Assembly: GCA_034189655.1 (NCBI GenBank)
Contig: JAXHUE010000015.1
Coordinates: 1 to 42,674 of the forward strand
Length of the DNA: 42,674 bases
From: JAXHUE01 sp034189655
GTDB taxonomy: Bacteria; Chloroflexota; Dehalococcoidia; E44-bin15
Direction of reading: 5' to 3'
The first letter of the stretch is position 1; each line of letters starts with the position of its first letter. Shown here piece by piece: positions 1-10,417 of this stretch. A model generated the notes under the pieces. That model saw only the letters and a list, made by a program, of their open reading frames with translations. It did not search any database and was not told the origin of the DNA. The translations under genes were made by a program, and so were the position numbers.

Positions 1-2405
<2,405 letters not shown>

Positions 2406-2414
2406 CTTCCTGCC

Positions 2415-2654
2415 CTACGTGTCCTCACCGGCGACGTGTTCCGAGGCCTCGATGACCTGCCGTGCCGCCTCGGCCACTGACTCCAGCACCGCCACCCTGA
2501 CCTCGCCCATACCGTCCACGGTGAAGGCGTGCACCGAGGGGGAGGCGTCTGACACCAGGATGCTGGAGATGCCGTTGGCCTCGAGGAGGCCCTTTATCAC
2601 CAGGGCCTCCAGCTCCCCTGATGCCCGGTATACATCGACTAACCTTTCAGACAA
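2415..2654 (-). CDS. Small DUF2007-like putative signal-transducing protein
   Basis: This is a protein of about 79 residues starting SERLVDVYRASGELEALVIKGLLEANGI. The pattern fits the DUF2007 fold (VYxAxxxxEAxxIxxLLExxGI), a small alpha/beta domain of unknown function sometimes called a putative signal-transducing protein. I place the start at a TTG (2654) behind AGAGG. The alternative ATG at 2702 overlaps the end of prs by 17 bp and adds a Cys/Arg-rich stretch that looks like shadow translation. It ends 9 bp before the secA start and is probably co-transcribed with prs and secA. The role is unknown; the family assignment is from pattern memory only. Confidence 0.65.
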   Translation of the reverse strand: MSERLVDVYRASGELEALVIKGLLEANGISSILVSDASPSVHAFTVDGMGEVRVAVLESVAEAARQVIEASEHVAGEDT

Positions 2655-2685
2655 AGCAAGCCCTCTTCTCTTCCGGCAGCACGCT

Positions 2686-3627
2686 CTACTCGAACATGGC
2701 ACCCACCGAGAGGCCGGCGTGGATGCGGTGGATGGCCTCTCCGAGCAGCGGGGCGGTGGAGATGACGGTGATCTTGTCTATCCGCTTGCTATCGGGTATG
2801 GGGATGGTATCGGTCACCACGATCTCCTCGATGGAGCTGTTGGCCAGCCTCTGTATGGCCGGCCCCGACAGCACCGGGTGGGTGCAGCAGGCATAGATCT
2901 CCTTGGCCCCCTTCTCGCGGAGGGCCGCTGCCCCTGCCGTTATCGAGCCCGCGGTGTCGATCTCGTCGTCGAAGAGCAGGGCGCACTTGTTCTTGACCTC
3001 ACCGATCACGGTGATGGTCTCCGCCCGGTCCGCGTTTGACACCCTCCTCTTCTCGATGATGGCCAGGGGTGCGTTGAGCCTCTCGGCGAGGTCGCGCGCC
3101 CTCTTGGAGATGCCGATGTCGGTGGCCACCACCGTGAAGTCGTCAAACGCCTTGCTCTTGATGTAGTTGCTCAAGATATACAGCGCCGTGAGCTCGTCCA
3201 CGGGTATGGTGAAGAAGCCCTGGATCTGGCCGGCATGGAGGTCCATGGTGAGCAGCCGGTTGGCGCCGGCCACGGTGATGAGGTCGGCGACGAGCCGCGC
3301 CGTGATGGGCACCCTGGGCTGGTCCTTCTTGTCGGTGCGCCCGTAGCCGTAGTAGGGTACCACCGCGGTGATCCTCCCCGCCGAGGCCCGCCTCATGGCG
3401 TCGAGCATTATGAGGAGCTCCATTAAGCTCTTGTTGACCGGTGAGCAGATGGGCTGCACGGCAAACACGTCCTTCTGGCGCACGTTCTCCTGAATGCGGA
3501 CGAAGATGTTCTCGTTGGCGAACTCGAACACCTCGGCCTGGCCCAGGGGTATGCCCAGGTAATCACATATACCCTGGGCCAGGGCGGGGTGGGAGTTACC
3601 GGTGAAGACCTTCAGATCATCGTACAA
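2686..3627 (-). CDS. prs: Ribose-phosphate pyrophosphokinase (PRPP synthetase)
   Basis: The enzyme makes PRPP from ribose-5-phosphate and ATP for nucleotide, His, Trp and NAD synthesis in the cytosol. The 313-residue length is normal for class I. Visible motifs are the ATP-side stretch VVPYYGYGRTDKK (89-101), the metal-binding TMDLHAGQIQGFF (127-139), the flexible-loop region VVATDIGISKRARD (166-179), and the PRPP loop FDDEIDTAGSITAG (219-232). The usual acidic 'PDxGG' of the ribose-phosphate region reads TDIGIS here, a variant seen in some Prs homologues. The start is a TTG at 3627 behind a strong AAGGGGGAA. It lies 18 bp after the crotonase gene. Confidence 0.96.
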   Translation of the reverse strand: MYDDLKVFTGNSHPALAQGICDYLGIPLGQAEVFEFANENIFVRIQENVRQKDVFAVQPICSPVNKSLMELLIMLDAMRRASAGRITAVVPYYGYGRTDKKDQPRVPITARLVADLITVAGANRLLTMDLHAGQIQGFFTIPVDELTALYILSNYIKSKAFDDFTVVATDIGISKRARDLAERLNAPLAIIEKRRVSNADRAETITVIGEVKNKCALLFDDEIDTAGSITAGAAALREKGAKEIYACCTHPVLSGPAIQRLANSSIEEIVVTDTIPIPDSKRIDKITVISTAPLLGEAIHRIHAGLSVGAMFE

Positions 3628-3645
3628 GACTTCCCCCTTGTGGCG

Positions 3646-4452
3646 TTATCTGCCTTGGAATTGGGCCTCTCTCTTCTGGATGAAGGCGAGCACGCCCTCG
3701 CGGTGGTCCTCGGTGCTCAAGGCGATCCCCTGGCAAGCCGCTGCCATCTCCAGCGCCGACTCCAGGTCTACCTCCAGGGCCTTGTAGGCCTGCATCTTGG
3801 AGAGCTGGATGGCTATGGGTGGCCCCTTGGCGATCTTTCGTGCCAGCCCCATGGCCTCTGCCTCCAGCTCCTCGGCGGGCACCAGCTTGTTGAGCACACC
3901 GATGCGCTCTGCCTGCTCGGCGTCGAGGAAGTCGCCGGTGAAGAGGAACTCCAGCCCCCGGCCCAGCCCCATCAAGCGGGTGTAGAGCCAGGTGCCCCCG
4001 GCGCCAGGGACGAGGCCTATTCGGACGAACCCGTTCCTGAACCTGGTATTGGGTGAGCCCACCCTCATGTCGCAGGCGAAGGCGAAGTCGCAGCCGGCGC
4101 CCACGGCGGGCCCGTTGACCATGGCGATGGTGGGCTTGTCCATCTTCTGCAGGGAGAGTGTCACCTTCTGGAAGCCGCTTCGCAGGTAGCGGCGCATCCC
4201 CTCGGCGGTCCCGGTGAGGCCCCCCTCACTGCCACCCCCGGAGAGGCTGCCGACGTCGGCGCCGGAGCAGAAGGCCCTCCCGGCACCGGTGATGACCACG
4301 GCCCGCACCTCGTCGTCGCGGGCCACGTCGTCCAGTGCCGCCACAAGCTCCTGCTCCAGTTGGAGGTTCACCGCGTTCATCCTCTCAGGCCGGTTCAGGG
4401 TGATGACGGCGATATGCTCTTCTTTCTTCAAGGTGATGGTCTCAAAGTCCAT
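3646..4452 (-). CDS. Enoyl-CoA hydratase/isomerase family (crotonase), PaaG-like
   Basis: The product has 268 residues and a crotonase fold. The oxyanion-hole segments are GAGRAFCSGADVGS (56-69) and NGPAVGAGCDFAFACDM (113-129). The C-terminus STEDHREGVLAFIQKREAQF is typical of PaaG/enoyl-CoA isomerase-type members. The two catalytic glutamates of classical hydratases are absent: the position of rat Glu144 is Asp122 and that of Glu164 is Phe142, by my eye alignment. This argues for an isomerase or other crotonase reaction on a CoA ester rather than textbook hydration. I start at ATG 4452 (MDFETITLKKEE) behind GAGGAG. A longer open frame upstream to 4644 runs into rnc and its terminator and is not credible. 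It is first in the prs-secA run. The substrate cannot be told. Confidence 0.9.
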   Translation of the reverse strand: MDFETITLKKEEHIAVITLNRPERMNAVNLQLEQELVAALDDVARDDEVRAVVITGAGRAFCSGADVGSLSGGGSEGGLTGTAEGMRRYLRSGFQKVTLSLQKMDKPTIAMVNGPAVGAGCDFAFACDMRVGSPNTRFRNGFVRIGLVPGAGGTWLYTRLMGLGRGLEFLFTGDFLDAEQAERIGVLNKLVPAEELEAEAMGLARKIAKGPPIAIQLSKMQAYKALEVDLESALEMAAACQGIALSTEDHREGVLAFIQKREAQFQGR

Positions 4453-4503
4453 AGAGCGCTCCTCTCGTTCGATAGAGTGTGCAGAGAAGGTCCCCAACTG
4501 CTC

Positions 4504-4532
4504 ATTGTAACATAAAAAGGGCCCCAGACCAA
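4504..4532 (-). promoter_or_regulatory. Candidate promoter of crotonase-prs-secA run
   Basis: On the minus strand, TTGGTC (4527-4532) and TACAAT (4504-4509) are separated by 17 bp. The -35 box lies inside the loop of the rnc terminator, so termination of rnc and initiation of the next unit share the same 40 bp. This is seen in sequence; activity is inferred. Confidence 0.55.
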
Positions 4533-4540
4533 TTCGGGGC
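4514..4540 (-). terminator. Rho-independent terminator after rnc
   Basis: On the minus strand, GCCCC and GGGGC pair across a 10-nt loop and are followed by CCTTTTT. It lies 19 bp past the rnc stop codon. Confidence 0.65.
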
Positions 4541-4558
4541 AGGCGCGGCCGCCACCGT

Positions 4559-5260
4559 TCACGGCTCGATATCGTGGGCGAGGCCGTCCAAGGCCACTTG
4601 AGCCGCTTCGTTCTCCGCCGCGCGCTTGTTGCGGCCGCGCCCACGGCCGATGACCTCGTCGCCGACGACGACCTCTACGGTGAACTCCTTGGCGTGCTCC
4701 GGCCCCACTGCCTTCACGGTGCGGTAGACCGGGACGACGTGGTGCTGGGCCTGTACCTGCTCCTGGAGCCTGGACTTGTAGTCCATGGTGAGCATCTTGT
4801 CGGTGGCGTCGTCGACCTCGCCCTCGAAGATGCGCAGGACGAAGTCCCTGGCCGCGGCGAAGCCCTGGTCGATGAGGATGGCCCCCAGCAGCGCCTCGAA
4901 GGTTGCGGACAGGGTGGACTGTTTGTGCCGCCCTCCGCTGGTGTCCTCGCCTCGCCCCAGGTAGAGGCAGTCGCCGACCCCCAGGTTCAAGGCCAGCCGG
5001 GCCAGGGTCTCGCGACGCACCAGCGCCGCCCGGAGCTTGGTCATGTCGCCCTCGGAGAGGTGGGGGAAATCGACGTACAGCTTCTCGGCGATGACGAGGC
5101 CCAGGAGGGCATCGCCGAGGAACTCGAGGCGCTCGTTGGAGGGCAGCTCGAAGTCGGGGTTCTCGTTCAAGTAGGAGCGGTGTACCATGGACTGGTGCAG
5201 TAGGGCAGTATCGCTGAAGGTGACGCCGAGTGTGTGCTGTAGTCTCTCGAGCTGGTCCAA
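4559..5260 (-). CDS. rnc: Ribonuclease III
   Basis: This is the double-strand-specific endoribonuclease that processes rRNA precursors and some mRNAs. With the chosen start it has 233 residues. The RNase III signature NERLEFLGDA is at 42-51, the second catalytic region TFEALLGAIL is near 120-129, and a C-terminal dsRNA-binding domain follows from about 150 (YKSRLQEQVQAQ to NKRAAENEAAQVAL). I use the TTG at 5260 because AGGAG sits 7 bp upstream and homologues begin close to this point. The in-frame GTG at 5290 lies only 3 bp from the predicted -10 box, so it should not be transcribed. It is divergent from the cca-type gene. Confidence 0.95.
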   Translation of the reverse strand: MDQLERLQHTLGVTFSDTALLHQSMVHRSYLNENPDFELPSNERLEFLGDALLGLVIAEKLYVDFPHLSEGDMTKLRAALVRRETLARLALNLGVGDCLYLGRGEDTSGGRHKQSTLSATFEALLGAILIDQGFAAARDFVLRIFEGEVDDATDKMLTMDYKSRLQEQVQAQHHVVPVYRTVKAVGPEHAKEFTVEVVVGDEVIGRGRGRNKRAAENEAAQVALDGLAHDIEP

Positions 5261-5293
5261 GGCTGCACTCCTGCCCGGTAAGGCTGTCACCGC

Positions 5294-5322
5294 AGCATAC
5301 TTATCCCACCTCGATTTGTCAA
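5294..5322 (-). promoter_or_regulatory. Promoter of rnc
   Basis: On the minus strand, TTGACA (5317-5322), a 17-bp spacer and TATGCT (5294-5299) predict a start near 5287, 27 nt before the TTG start codon. The -35 box lies within 12 bp of the divergent -10 box of the cca-type gene, so the two promoters may compete. Confidence 0.7.
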
Positions 5323-5330
5323 GGTGGCCG

Positions 5331-5339
5331 TGCTATAAT
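5331..5339 (+). promoter_or_regulatory. Extended -10 promoter of the cca-type gene, near-leaderless
   Basis: TGcTATAAT (5331-5339) is a perfect extended -10 box. No good -35 box lies at 16-18 bp. The ATG start is 10 bp further on, so the mRNA would have at most a few leader bases and no Shine-Dalgarno site. Confidence 0.6.
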
Positions 5340-5349
5340 TCAGACCGTG

Positions 5350-6585
5350 ATGACAGATGAGGCCGCAGCGATAGAGGGGCGAGTGCCGGCAGAGGTGATC
5401 TCCCTGGTGCGCGCCGCCGCCGGGGCGGCATCGGCCCGGGGACAGTGGCTCTACATCGTGGGTGGTGCGGTGCGCGACCTGCTCCTGGGGCGTCCCATCG
5501 TGGACCTCGACCTGGTGGTGGAGGGCAATGCCATTGCCCTCGCCCGGCACCTGGCGGGGGCGCGCGGTGAGACGGTGGTGGCCCACCGGCGCTTTGGCAC
5601 CGCCACCTTCCGCCTGGGGGACTTCAGCATCGACGTGGTCACCGCGCGCTCCGAGACCTACTCCAGGCCGGGGGCGCTGCCCACCGTCCGGCCGGGTACC
5701 ATAGGGGACGACCTCCTGCGCCGCGACTTCACCGTAAATGCCATGGCGATACCCCTGGGAGCGGGGTCGCCCGGCGATATACTCGACCCACACGGTGGCC
5801 GGGACGACCTGGCGCGGGGCCTCATCCGCGTGCTCCACCAGGGGAGCTTCATCGATGATGCCACCCGCATCATGAGGGCGCTGCGCTACGAGGGGAGGCT
5901 GGGGTTCCAGGTGGAGGAGGAGACCTATAGCCTGATGCGAGACAACGTGGCCATGCTGGGCACCATAAGCGGCGACAGGGTGCGGCGCGAGCTTGAGCTC
6001 ATCCTCGGGGAGGACGCCCCGGAGCACATCCTGCGCCGCGCCGGCGAGGTGGGGGTGCTCGCGGAGCTGCACCCCGCGCTCAGAGGGGACGGAGGGATTG
6101 AGCACAGGTTCTCCCAGGCACGGAGGAGGGGCTCAGCCGAGCCCGCCCTGTACCTGTGCCTGCTGGCGTACGACCTCACCGAGGAGGAGGGCGAGCGCCT
6201 CATCTCCCGCCTCGACGTGAGGGGGCCGCTTAAGCGAGACATACAGGATACCCTGCGCCTTAAAGGGGAGCTCCCCGCCCTGGACCGTCCCCACCTGCCC
6301 AGCGCCGTCTACGGCGCGCTCAGGCGACGCTCCCCCCGTGCCGTGCTCGCCTGTGCCCTGTCCACCGGCGGCGAGGCCGCCCGGGGGCACCTTGAGCGCT
6401 ACCTGGGCCAGTATCGTTATGTCGAGACGTGCCTGGATGGCGATGACCTGCAGGCCATGGGGGTAGCCCCCGGTCCCGGCCTGGGGAGGATGCTCAAGGC
6501 GCTCCACGACGCCAGGCTCGATGGGGCGGTGAGCACCAGGGAGGACGAGGAGGCGTTGGTGCTCGCCTGGATGGCCCGGAGGTAA
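5350..6585 (+). CDS. CCA tRNA nucleotidyltransferase / poly(A) polymerase family
   Basis: The product has 411 residues and a class II nucleotidyltransferase head: IVGGAVRDLLLGR (36-48), the metal-binding DLDLVVEG (52-59), RRDFTVNAMAIPLG, and the neck motif DDATRIMRALRYEGRLGF. Members add CCA to tRNA 3' ends or act as poly(A) polymerases, and the head alone does not separate these. The three tRNA genes here differ: tRNA-Lys and tRNA-Sec encode CCA while tRNA-Leu does not, so a CCA-adding enzyme is needed. I start at ATG 5350, immediately downstream of the -10 box; GTG at 5347 is an equally good leaderless start. The 40 residues upstream in frame lie before the promoter and are rejected. A small zinc-finger gene follows at 8 bp. 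Confidence 0.9.
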   Translation: MTDEAAAIEGRVPAEVISLVRAAAGAASARGQWLYIVGGAVRDLLLGRPIVDLDLVVEGNAIALARHLAGARGETVVAHRRFGTATFRLGDFSIDVVTARSETYSRPGALPTVRPGTIGDDLLRRDFTVNAMAIPLGAGSPGDILDPHGGRDDLARGLIRVLHQGSFIDDATRIMRALRYEGRLGFQVEEETYSLMRDNVAMLGTISGDRVRRELELILGEDAPEHILRRAGEVGVLAELHPALRGDGGIEHRFSQARRRGSAEPALYLCLLAYDLTEEEGERLISRLDVRGPLKRDIQDTLRLKGELPALDRPHLPSAVYGALRRRSPRAVLACALSTGGEAARGHLERYLGQYRYVETCLDGDDLQAMGVAPGPGLGRMLKALHDARLDGAVSTREDEEALVLAWMARR

Positions 6586-6593
6586 GGAGAGAG

Positions 6594-6839
6594 TTGGAAG
6601 AGATATGCCGTATCTGCTTTGAGCCGCTCGACGAGGACAACGTGGCCACCTGCGCCCTGTGCGGCGGCAGGTTTCACCTGGCGTGGTCGGTGGATGCCGA
6701 GGTGGAGGAGTGCGGCCGCATATGGTTCGACCCGGCGAGCTGTGGGGTCAGGTTCGTGTGCAACAGGTGCCTCTCGGAGAACCCGGAGCTCGTGCCCTTC
6801 GTCGTCGATACTGAGGGCGGGCCTCCCGCTGTGGGCTAG
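6594..6839 (+). CDS. Small Cys-rich zinc-finger (RING/PHD-like) protein
   Basis: This 81-residue protein has nine likely metal ligands: C5xxC8, C20xxC23, H28, C40, C50 and C56xxC59. The order resembles a RING/PHD-type cross-brace or a double zinc ribbon. The start is a TTG behind AAGGAG, 8 bp after the cca-type gene, so the two are probably co-transcribed. Its TAG stop overlaps the TAG stop of the convergent dinG in a shared CTAG. The function is unknown; binding of nucleic acid or a protein partner is a guess. Confidence 0.72.
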   Translation: MEEICRICFEPLDEDNVATCALCGGRFHLAWSVDAEVEECGRIWFDPASCGVRFVCNRCLSENPELVPFVVDTEGGPPAVG

Positions 6840-9670
6840 GCCTGCTGCTCGAGCCAGGCCGTCGCCTCTCGCGGCAGGTGGCGCGAGGCCCCGCTCTTCA
6901 CGGCACACGGCGGCAGCGAGCCCAGGAAGGCGCTCCCGTAGGAACGGGACCTGATCCTGCGGTCCAGGACCACCAGCACGCCGCGGTCGCTCCGGCTGCG
7001 GATCAAGCGTCCGAATCCCTGGCGGAACCGTAAGACCGCCTGGGGAATGGCGTACTCGTTGAAGGGGTCACTGTATAGCTCGGCGCGGGCGGCGAACACC
7101 GGGTCGTTGGGCACGCTGAAGGGGAGCCGGGCTATGACCAGGACGCTTAACGCCTCTCCCACCACGTCTATGCCCTCGCGCAGGCTTGCCGTGCCCAGGA
7201 GGACGCTCTGGGGGCTTGTCCTGAAGGCATCGACGAGCTGGCGGGTGGGGCCGTCTATCCCCTGCCCCAGGACGGTGATGCCCTCGGCGTGGAGGGCAGC
7301 CCAGATGGCCTCGTAGCATGACTTGAGCGCGGCGTGGGAGGTGAAGAGGACCAGGGCCCGCCCCCTGGTGGCGCTGCACAGGTCGATCAAGGCCTGCTCC
7401 ACCCTCTGCTGATACCCTGGCTGGCCCGGCTCAGGGATGTCGTCCGGGACGTACACCATGGCCGAGCCCATGTAGTCGAACGGCGAGCCGAGGACGAGCT
7501 CGCTCGCCCCCTCGAGCCCCAGCCGCTCCCTGATGTACTCGAAGGTGCCCTCAGTGCTCAAGGTGGCGCTGGTGAGCACCACGGCCTCCTTCTGGGAGAA
7601 GAGCAGCCCCTCCAGGGCCTGCCCGATGTGGAGCGGCGCCGCGCACAGCGATGTCACGGAGCCCCGCTCCCGGAGCTGTGCCCAGTACACCCCGTCCCCC
7701 TGCCCGTAGACTATGGAGTCCGTGTTCTGGCGCAGCACGGCGCTGTCATATATCAGAGAGGCAAGCTCCATCATCAGCGACTCGCGGTCCAAGACCTGGG
7801 CCTCGCCGAGAGGCTCCAGCATGACGTGGAGCTGGGCGAGGCCGTGCTCGATGTCCCCCAGCGCCTGGCCCAGCCTCTCTGCGCCCGCCTCGATAGACCT
7901 CCACTCTGGTCGGCTGCGCACCTCCCCGGTGAGACGCAGCCGGCGCTCGTACTCCCCCTGCCCCTCGGTAGCGCCCTCTACGAAGTGCCACAGCACATCG
8001 AAGAACTGGAGCGCCAGGTGGCGGCACGCCTCGACCGCGGGGTGAATGGCCCGCGCCCGCTCCGCGATCTCCTTGCATAGCGCGGGCGAGAGGGGGCCCT
8101 CCCGCAGGTGGCCGCCCACTGCGAAGAGCAGGCCGCGATAGCCCCCGTCCTCCATCTTCTCGGAGAGGCGGCAGAGGTGGCGCTCCACGTCGCGCTCCGT
8201 CACCTCGAAGCCCCACTGCTCTGTGGCCTCCTCCTCCAGGTTGTGCGCCTCATCGATGATGAGGTGGCGGTACTCGGGCAGCACCCGGGAGCTATCGGCG
8301 AGGTCCGAGAGCAGCAGGGCGTGGTTTATCACGATGAGGTGGGCACCCTCCGCCTCTTGCCGCGCCTGGTGCAGGAAACATTTCCCCTGCTGGTTATGGG
8401 GGCACCGTGCGCCGAGGCAGCCCTCGTGGTGGGCGGCGATGCGGTTCCACAGGATGGCCTCCTCGCCACGCAGGTTGATCTCGGCGCGATCGCCCGTGGG
8501 GGTCTGTGCCGCCCACACCGTGATGCGCATGAGGAACTTGGCCTCACCGGGTGAGAGGGGGTGGCTCTTGAGCAGCGATTCCCAGCGCCGCCGGCACAGG
8601 TAGTTGCCGCGCCCTTTGAGCTGGGTGAAGCGCAGCTCAGGGAAGGGCTCTTGGGCCTGCTCCACTGCCGCCAGCAGGTCGGGGATGTCCTTTCTCACCA
8701 GTTGCTCCTGGAGGTTAATGGTGTTGGTGGAGACCACCACCGGCGTGTCGTTCTCCGCGGCGAACAGCGCCGCCGGGAGGAGGTAGGCGATGGACTTACC
8801 GATGCCGGTGCCGGCCTCGACTATGAGCTGCCCGCCCTGGCCCAGGGCCTGGGCCACCGCCTCCATCATTCGCACCTGCTGCGGGCGGTGCTCGAAGCCG
8901 GGGAATGCCTGTGCCAGGGGCCCGTCTGGCCCCAGGAGAGAGGCGAGACGCTCTATGTCGAGTGGGGGGCGGGGCGAGGTGGGGGTCGGTCTCCTGGCGT
9001 GCCCCCGCTGTGCCCTGTCCTGCTCATCGAGGCCTCTCGTCACTGCCCCGGTCTCCGCCTGCCCGGAGGGGGTCTCCGCCCACGTGGCCCGGTCCATCTC
9101 GCTGAAGACGTGGGCTAGCGAGGGGTTCACCATCTCGCTCAGGCGGCGCAGCTCGGCGATGACGGCGCGGTCGAGCCCCTGTCCCTTGGCGAGCAGGGCC
9201 TCGAAGACGTCCTTGGCCGCCAGCGCGTCGGGGAGGGCGCGGTGCCGGACGGGGAAGGGGATGGCGAGCCGCTCTGCCAGGGTGGAGAGGCGGTAGTCGG
9301 GGAGCGTGGGCAGAAGTATGGTTGCCAGCTCGCAGGTATCGAATACCGGGTTGGCCAGGGAGATGCCCCTCTCGCTGAGAAATCCCAGGTCGAAGCCCAC
9401 GCTCTGCCCTACAATGGGGCTGGGGCCGATGAAGGAGAGAAGGTCGCCCAAGACCATGGCCAGCGCCGGTGCGGCATCGAGGTCGTGCTGGGCAATGCCG
9501 GTGAGCGACTGGATGCGGAGGGGCAGGGGGCGGTGGGGCTGCACCAGGGTGTGAAAGGTGTCTGCCACCTCTCCGCCGCGGAACCTGACGGCAGCGATCT
9601 CGATGATCTCATCGCTGTGGGGGTCGAGCCCCGTGGTCTCCAGGTCGAGGGCGATATAGGCCTCACTCAT
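6836..9670 (-). CDS. dinG: DinG-type helicase with N-terminal DEDD 3'-5' exonuclease domain
   Basis: The 944-residue protein fuses two domains. An epsilon-like exonuclease occupies about 1-170: ALDLETTGLD with D9/E11, then SVGFDLGFLSE, then an HRALPDALAAKDVF segment carrying the late His/Asp. A superfamily 2 XPD/DinG helicase follows, with Walker A EAGTGIGKS near 285, the DEAH box IIDEAHNLEEEA near 472 and motif VI GFGRLIRSRSDRG near 883. Four Cys between motifs Ia and II (NYLCRRR, then CLGARC and GKC) fit the [4Fe-4S] cluster of this family. Such fusions are known in Firmicutes and Chloroflexota. The likely role is 5'-3' unwinding in DNA repair or R-loop removal. I start at ATG 9670; GTG 9676 is possible. 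It is last in the rsmA-ispE-VTT-PHP-dinG run. Confidence 0.94.
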   Translation of the reverse strand: MSEAYIALDLETTGLDPHSDEIIEIAAVRFRGGEVADTFHTLVQPHRPLPLRIQSLTGIAQHDLDAAPALAMVLGDLLSFIGPSPIVGQSVGFDLGFLSERGISLANPVFDTCELATILLPTLPDYRLSTLAERLAIPFPVRHRALPDALAAKDVFEALLAKGQGLDRAVIAELRRLSEMVNPSLAHVFSEMDRATWAETPSGQAETGAVTRGLDEQDRAQRGHARRPTPTSPRPPLDIERLASLLGPDGPLAQAFPGFEHRPQQVRMMEAVAQALGQGGQLIVEAGTGIGKSIAYLLPAALFAAENDTPVVVSTNTINLQEQLVRKDIPDLLAAVEQAQEPFPELRFTQLKGRGNYLCRRRWESLLKSHPLSPGEAKFLMRITVWAAQTPTGDRAEINLRGEEAILWNRIAAHHEGCLGARCPHNQQGKCFLHQARQEAEGAHLIVINHALLLSDLADSSRVLPEYRHLIIDEAHNLEEEATEQWGFEVTERDVERHLCRLSEKMEDGGYRGLLFAVGGHLREGPLSPALCKEIAERARAIHPAVEACRHLALQFFDVLWHFVEGATEGQGEYERRLRLTGEVRSRPEWRSIEAGAERLGQALGDIEHGLAQLHVMLEPLGEAQVLDRESLMMELASLIYDSAVLRQNTDSIVYGQGDGVYWAQLRERGSVTSLCAAPLHIGQALEGLLFSQKEAVVLTSATLSTEGTFEYIRERLGLEGASELVLGSPFDYMGSAMVYVPDDIPEPGQPGYQQRVEQALIDLCSATRGRALVLFTSHAALKSCYEAIWAALHAEGITVLGQGIDGPTRQLVDAFRTSPQSVLLGTASLREGIDVVGEALSVLVIARLPFSVPNDPVFAARAELYSDPFNEYAIPQAVLRFRQGFGRLIRSRSDRGVLVVLDRRIRSRSYGSAFLGSLPPCAVKSGASRHLPREATAWLEQQA

Positions 9671-9679
9671 GACCACCCA

Positions 9680-10372
9680 CTACGGCCCGAAGGGCCCCTC
9701 TTCAGAGAGGGGGACGACCTCTCCGCTCGCGGTGCGACTCGCCGGGAAGAAGCGCCCAGCCTTGAGCTCGGCGATGAGGTCGGCCTCGTTCTCGAGCTCC
9801 CGCTCGAACACGGTGACGAAGCGGCCCAGGCCGTGGGTGGAGTGGGCGTCGCTCCCCGCGGTACCCCTCATTCCCACCCGCTGCGCCACCTGCACGGCGA
9901 GGAGGTTCTCCCGCTCGTTGCAGCCACCGTTCAGCACCTCGATGTCATCCACCACGTCGAGGACGGGCACGTGCAGGGCGTCATCGAGGACCTGGTCCCA
10001 CTCTCGCTGCGGCTTCACCTTGAGCTCCTCGAGCTCGAAGAAGCGGCGGAAGGGGTGGGCGGCGATGACGAAGCCGCCGATGTCGTCGGCGACGCGGCGC
10101 AGCTCGGCTGCCCTGTGGATGCCGGAGATATACCTGTCGAGGCCGAAGACGATGATGTGCCCCATATCGGTCTCCACCTCGGTCCCGCTGAAGAGGGTGA
10201 GGTGGTAGTCGGATACCAGCTCCCGCAGCTCCTTGCGGCTCCAGACGTAGCAGTGCTCGGTCACGCACACCCCGTCCAGCCCTCTCCGCTGCGCCTCTCC
10301 GATCAGTTGAGGGACGGATAGCATGCTATCGTATCCCCCCTTGTTGGTGTGCACATGCATGTCTACGATCAT
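9680..10372 (-). CDS. PHP-domain metal-dependent hydrolase
   Basis: The 230-residue protein opens with IVDMHVHTNKGGYDSM (PHP motif HxH), then VCVTEHCYVWS, GTEVET, VIAAHPFRRF and GTAGSDAHSTHGLG. These supply the His/Asp/Glu ligands of the trinuclear metal site. Stand-alone PHP proteins of this size include phosphoesterases such as histidinol-phosphatase-like and nucleotide 3',5'-bisphosphate phosphatases, and the substrate cannot be deduced. The ATG is preceded by GAGAG. It lies 45 bp after the VTT membrane protein and 9 bp before dinG. Confidence 0.88.
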   Translation of the reverse strand: MIVDMHVHTNKGGYDSMLSVPQLIGEAQRRGLDGVCVTEHCYVWSRKELRELVSDYHLTLFSGTEVETDMGHIIVFGLDRYISGIHRAAELRRVADDIGGFVIAAHPFRRFFELEELKVKPQREWDQVLDDALHVPVLDVVDDIEVLNGGCNERENLLAVQVAQRVGMRGTAGSDAHSTHGLGRFVTVFERELENEADLIAELKAGRFFPASRTASGEVVPLSEEGPFGP

Positions 10373-10417
10373 TTTCTCTCTCGTCCCTCCGATGCGTGAG
10401 CTGGGGCCCCGTCCTCT

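Noticed and set aside
4453..4644. 64-residue N-terminal extension of the crotonase
   Set aside because: It would overlap the rnc terminator and rnc itself; the residues are of shadow-frame composition and ATG 4452 has a strong ribosome site.
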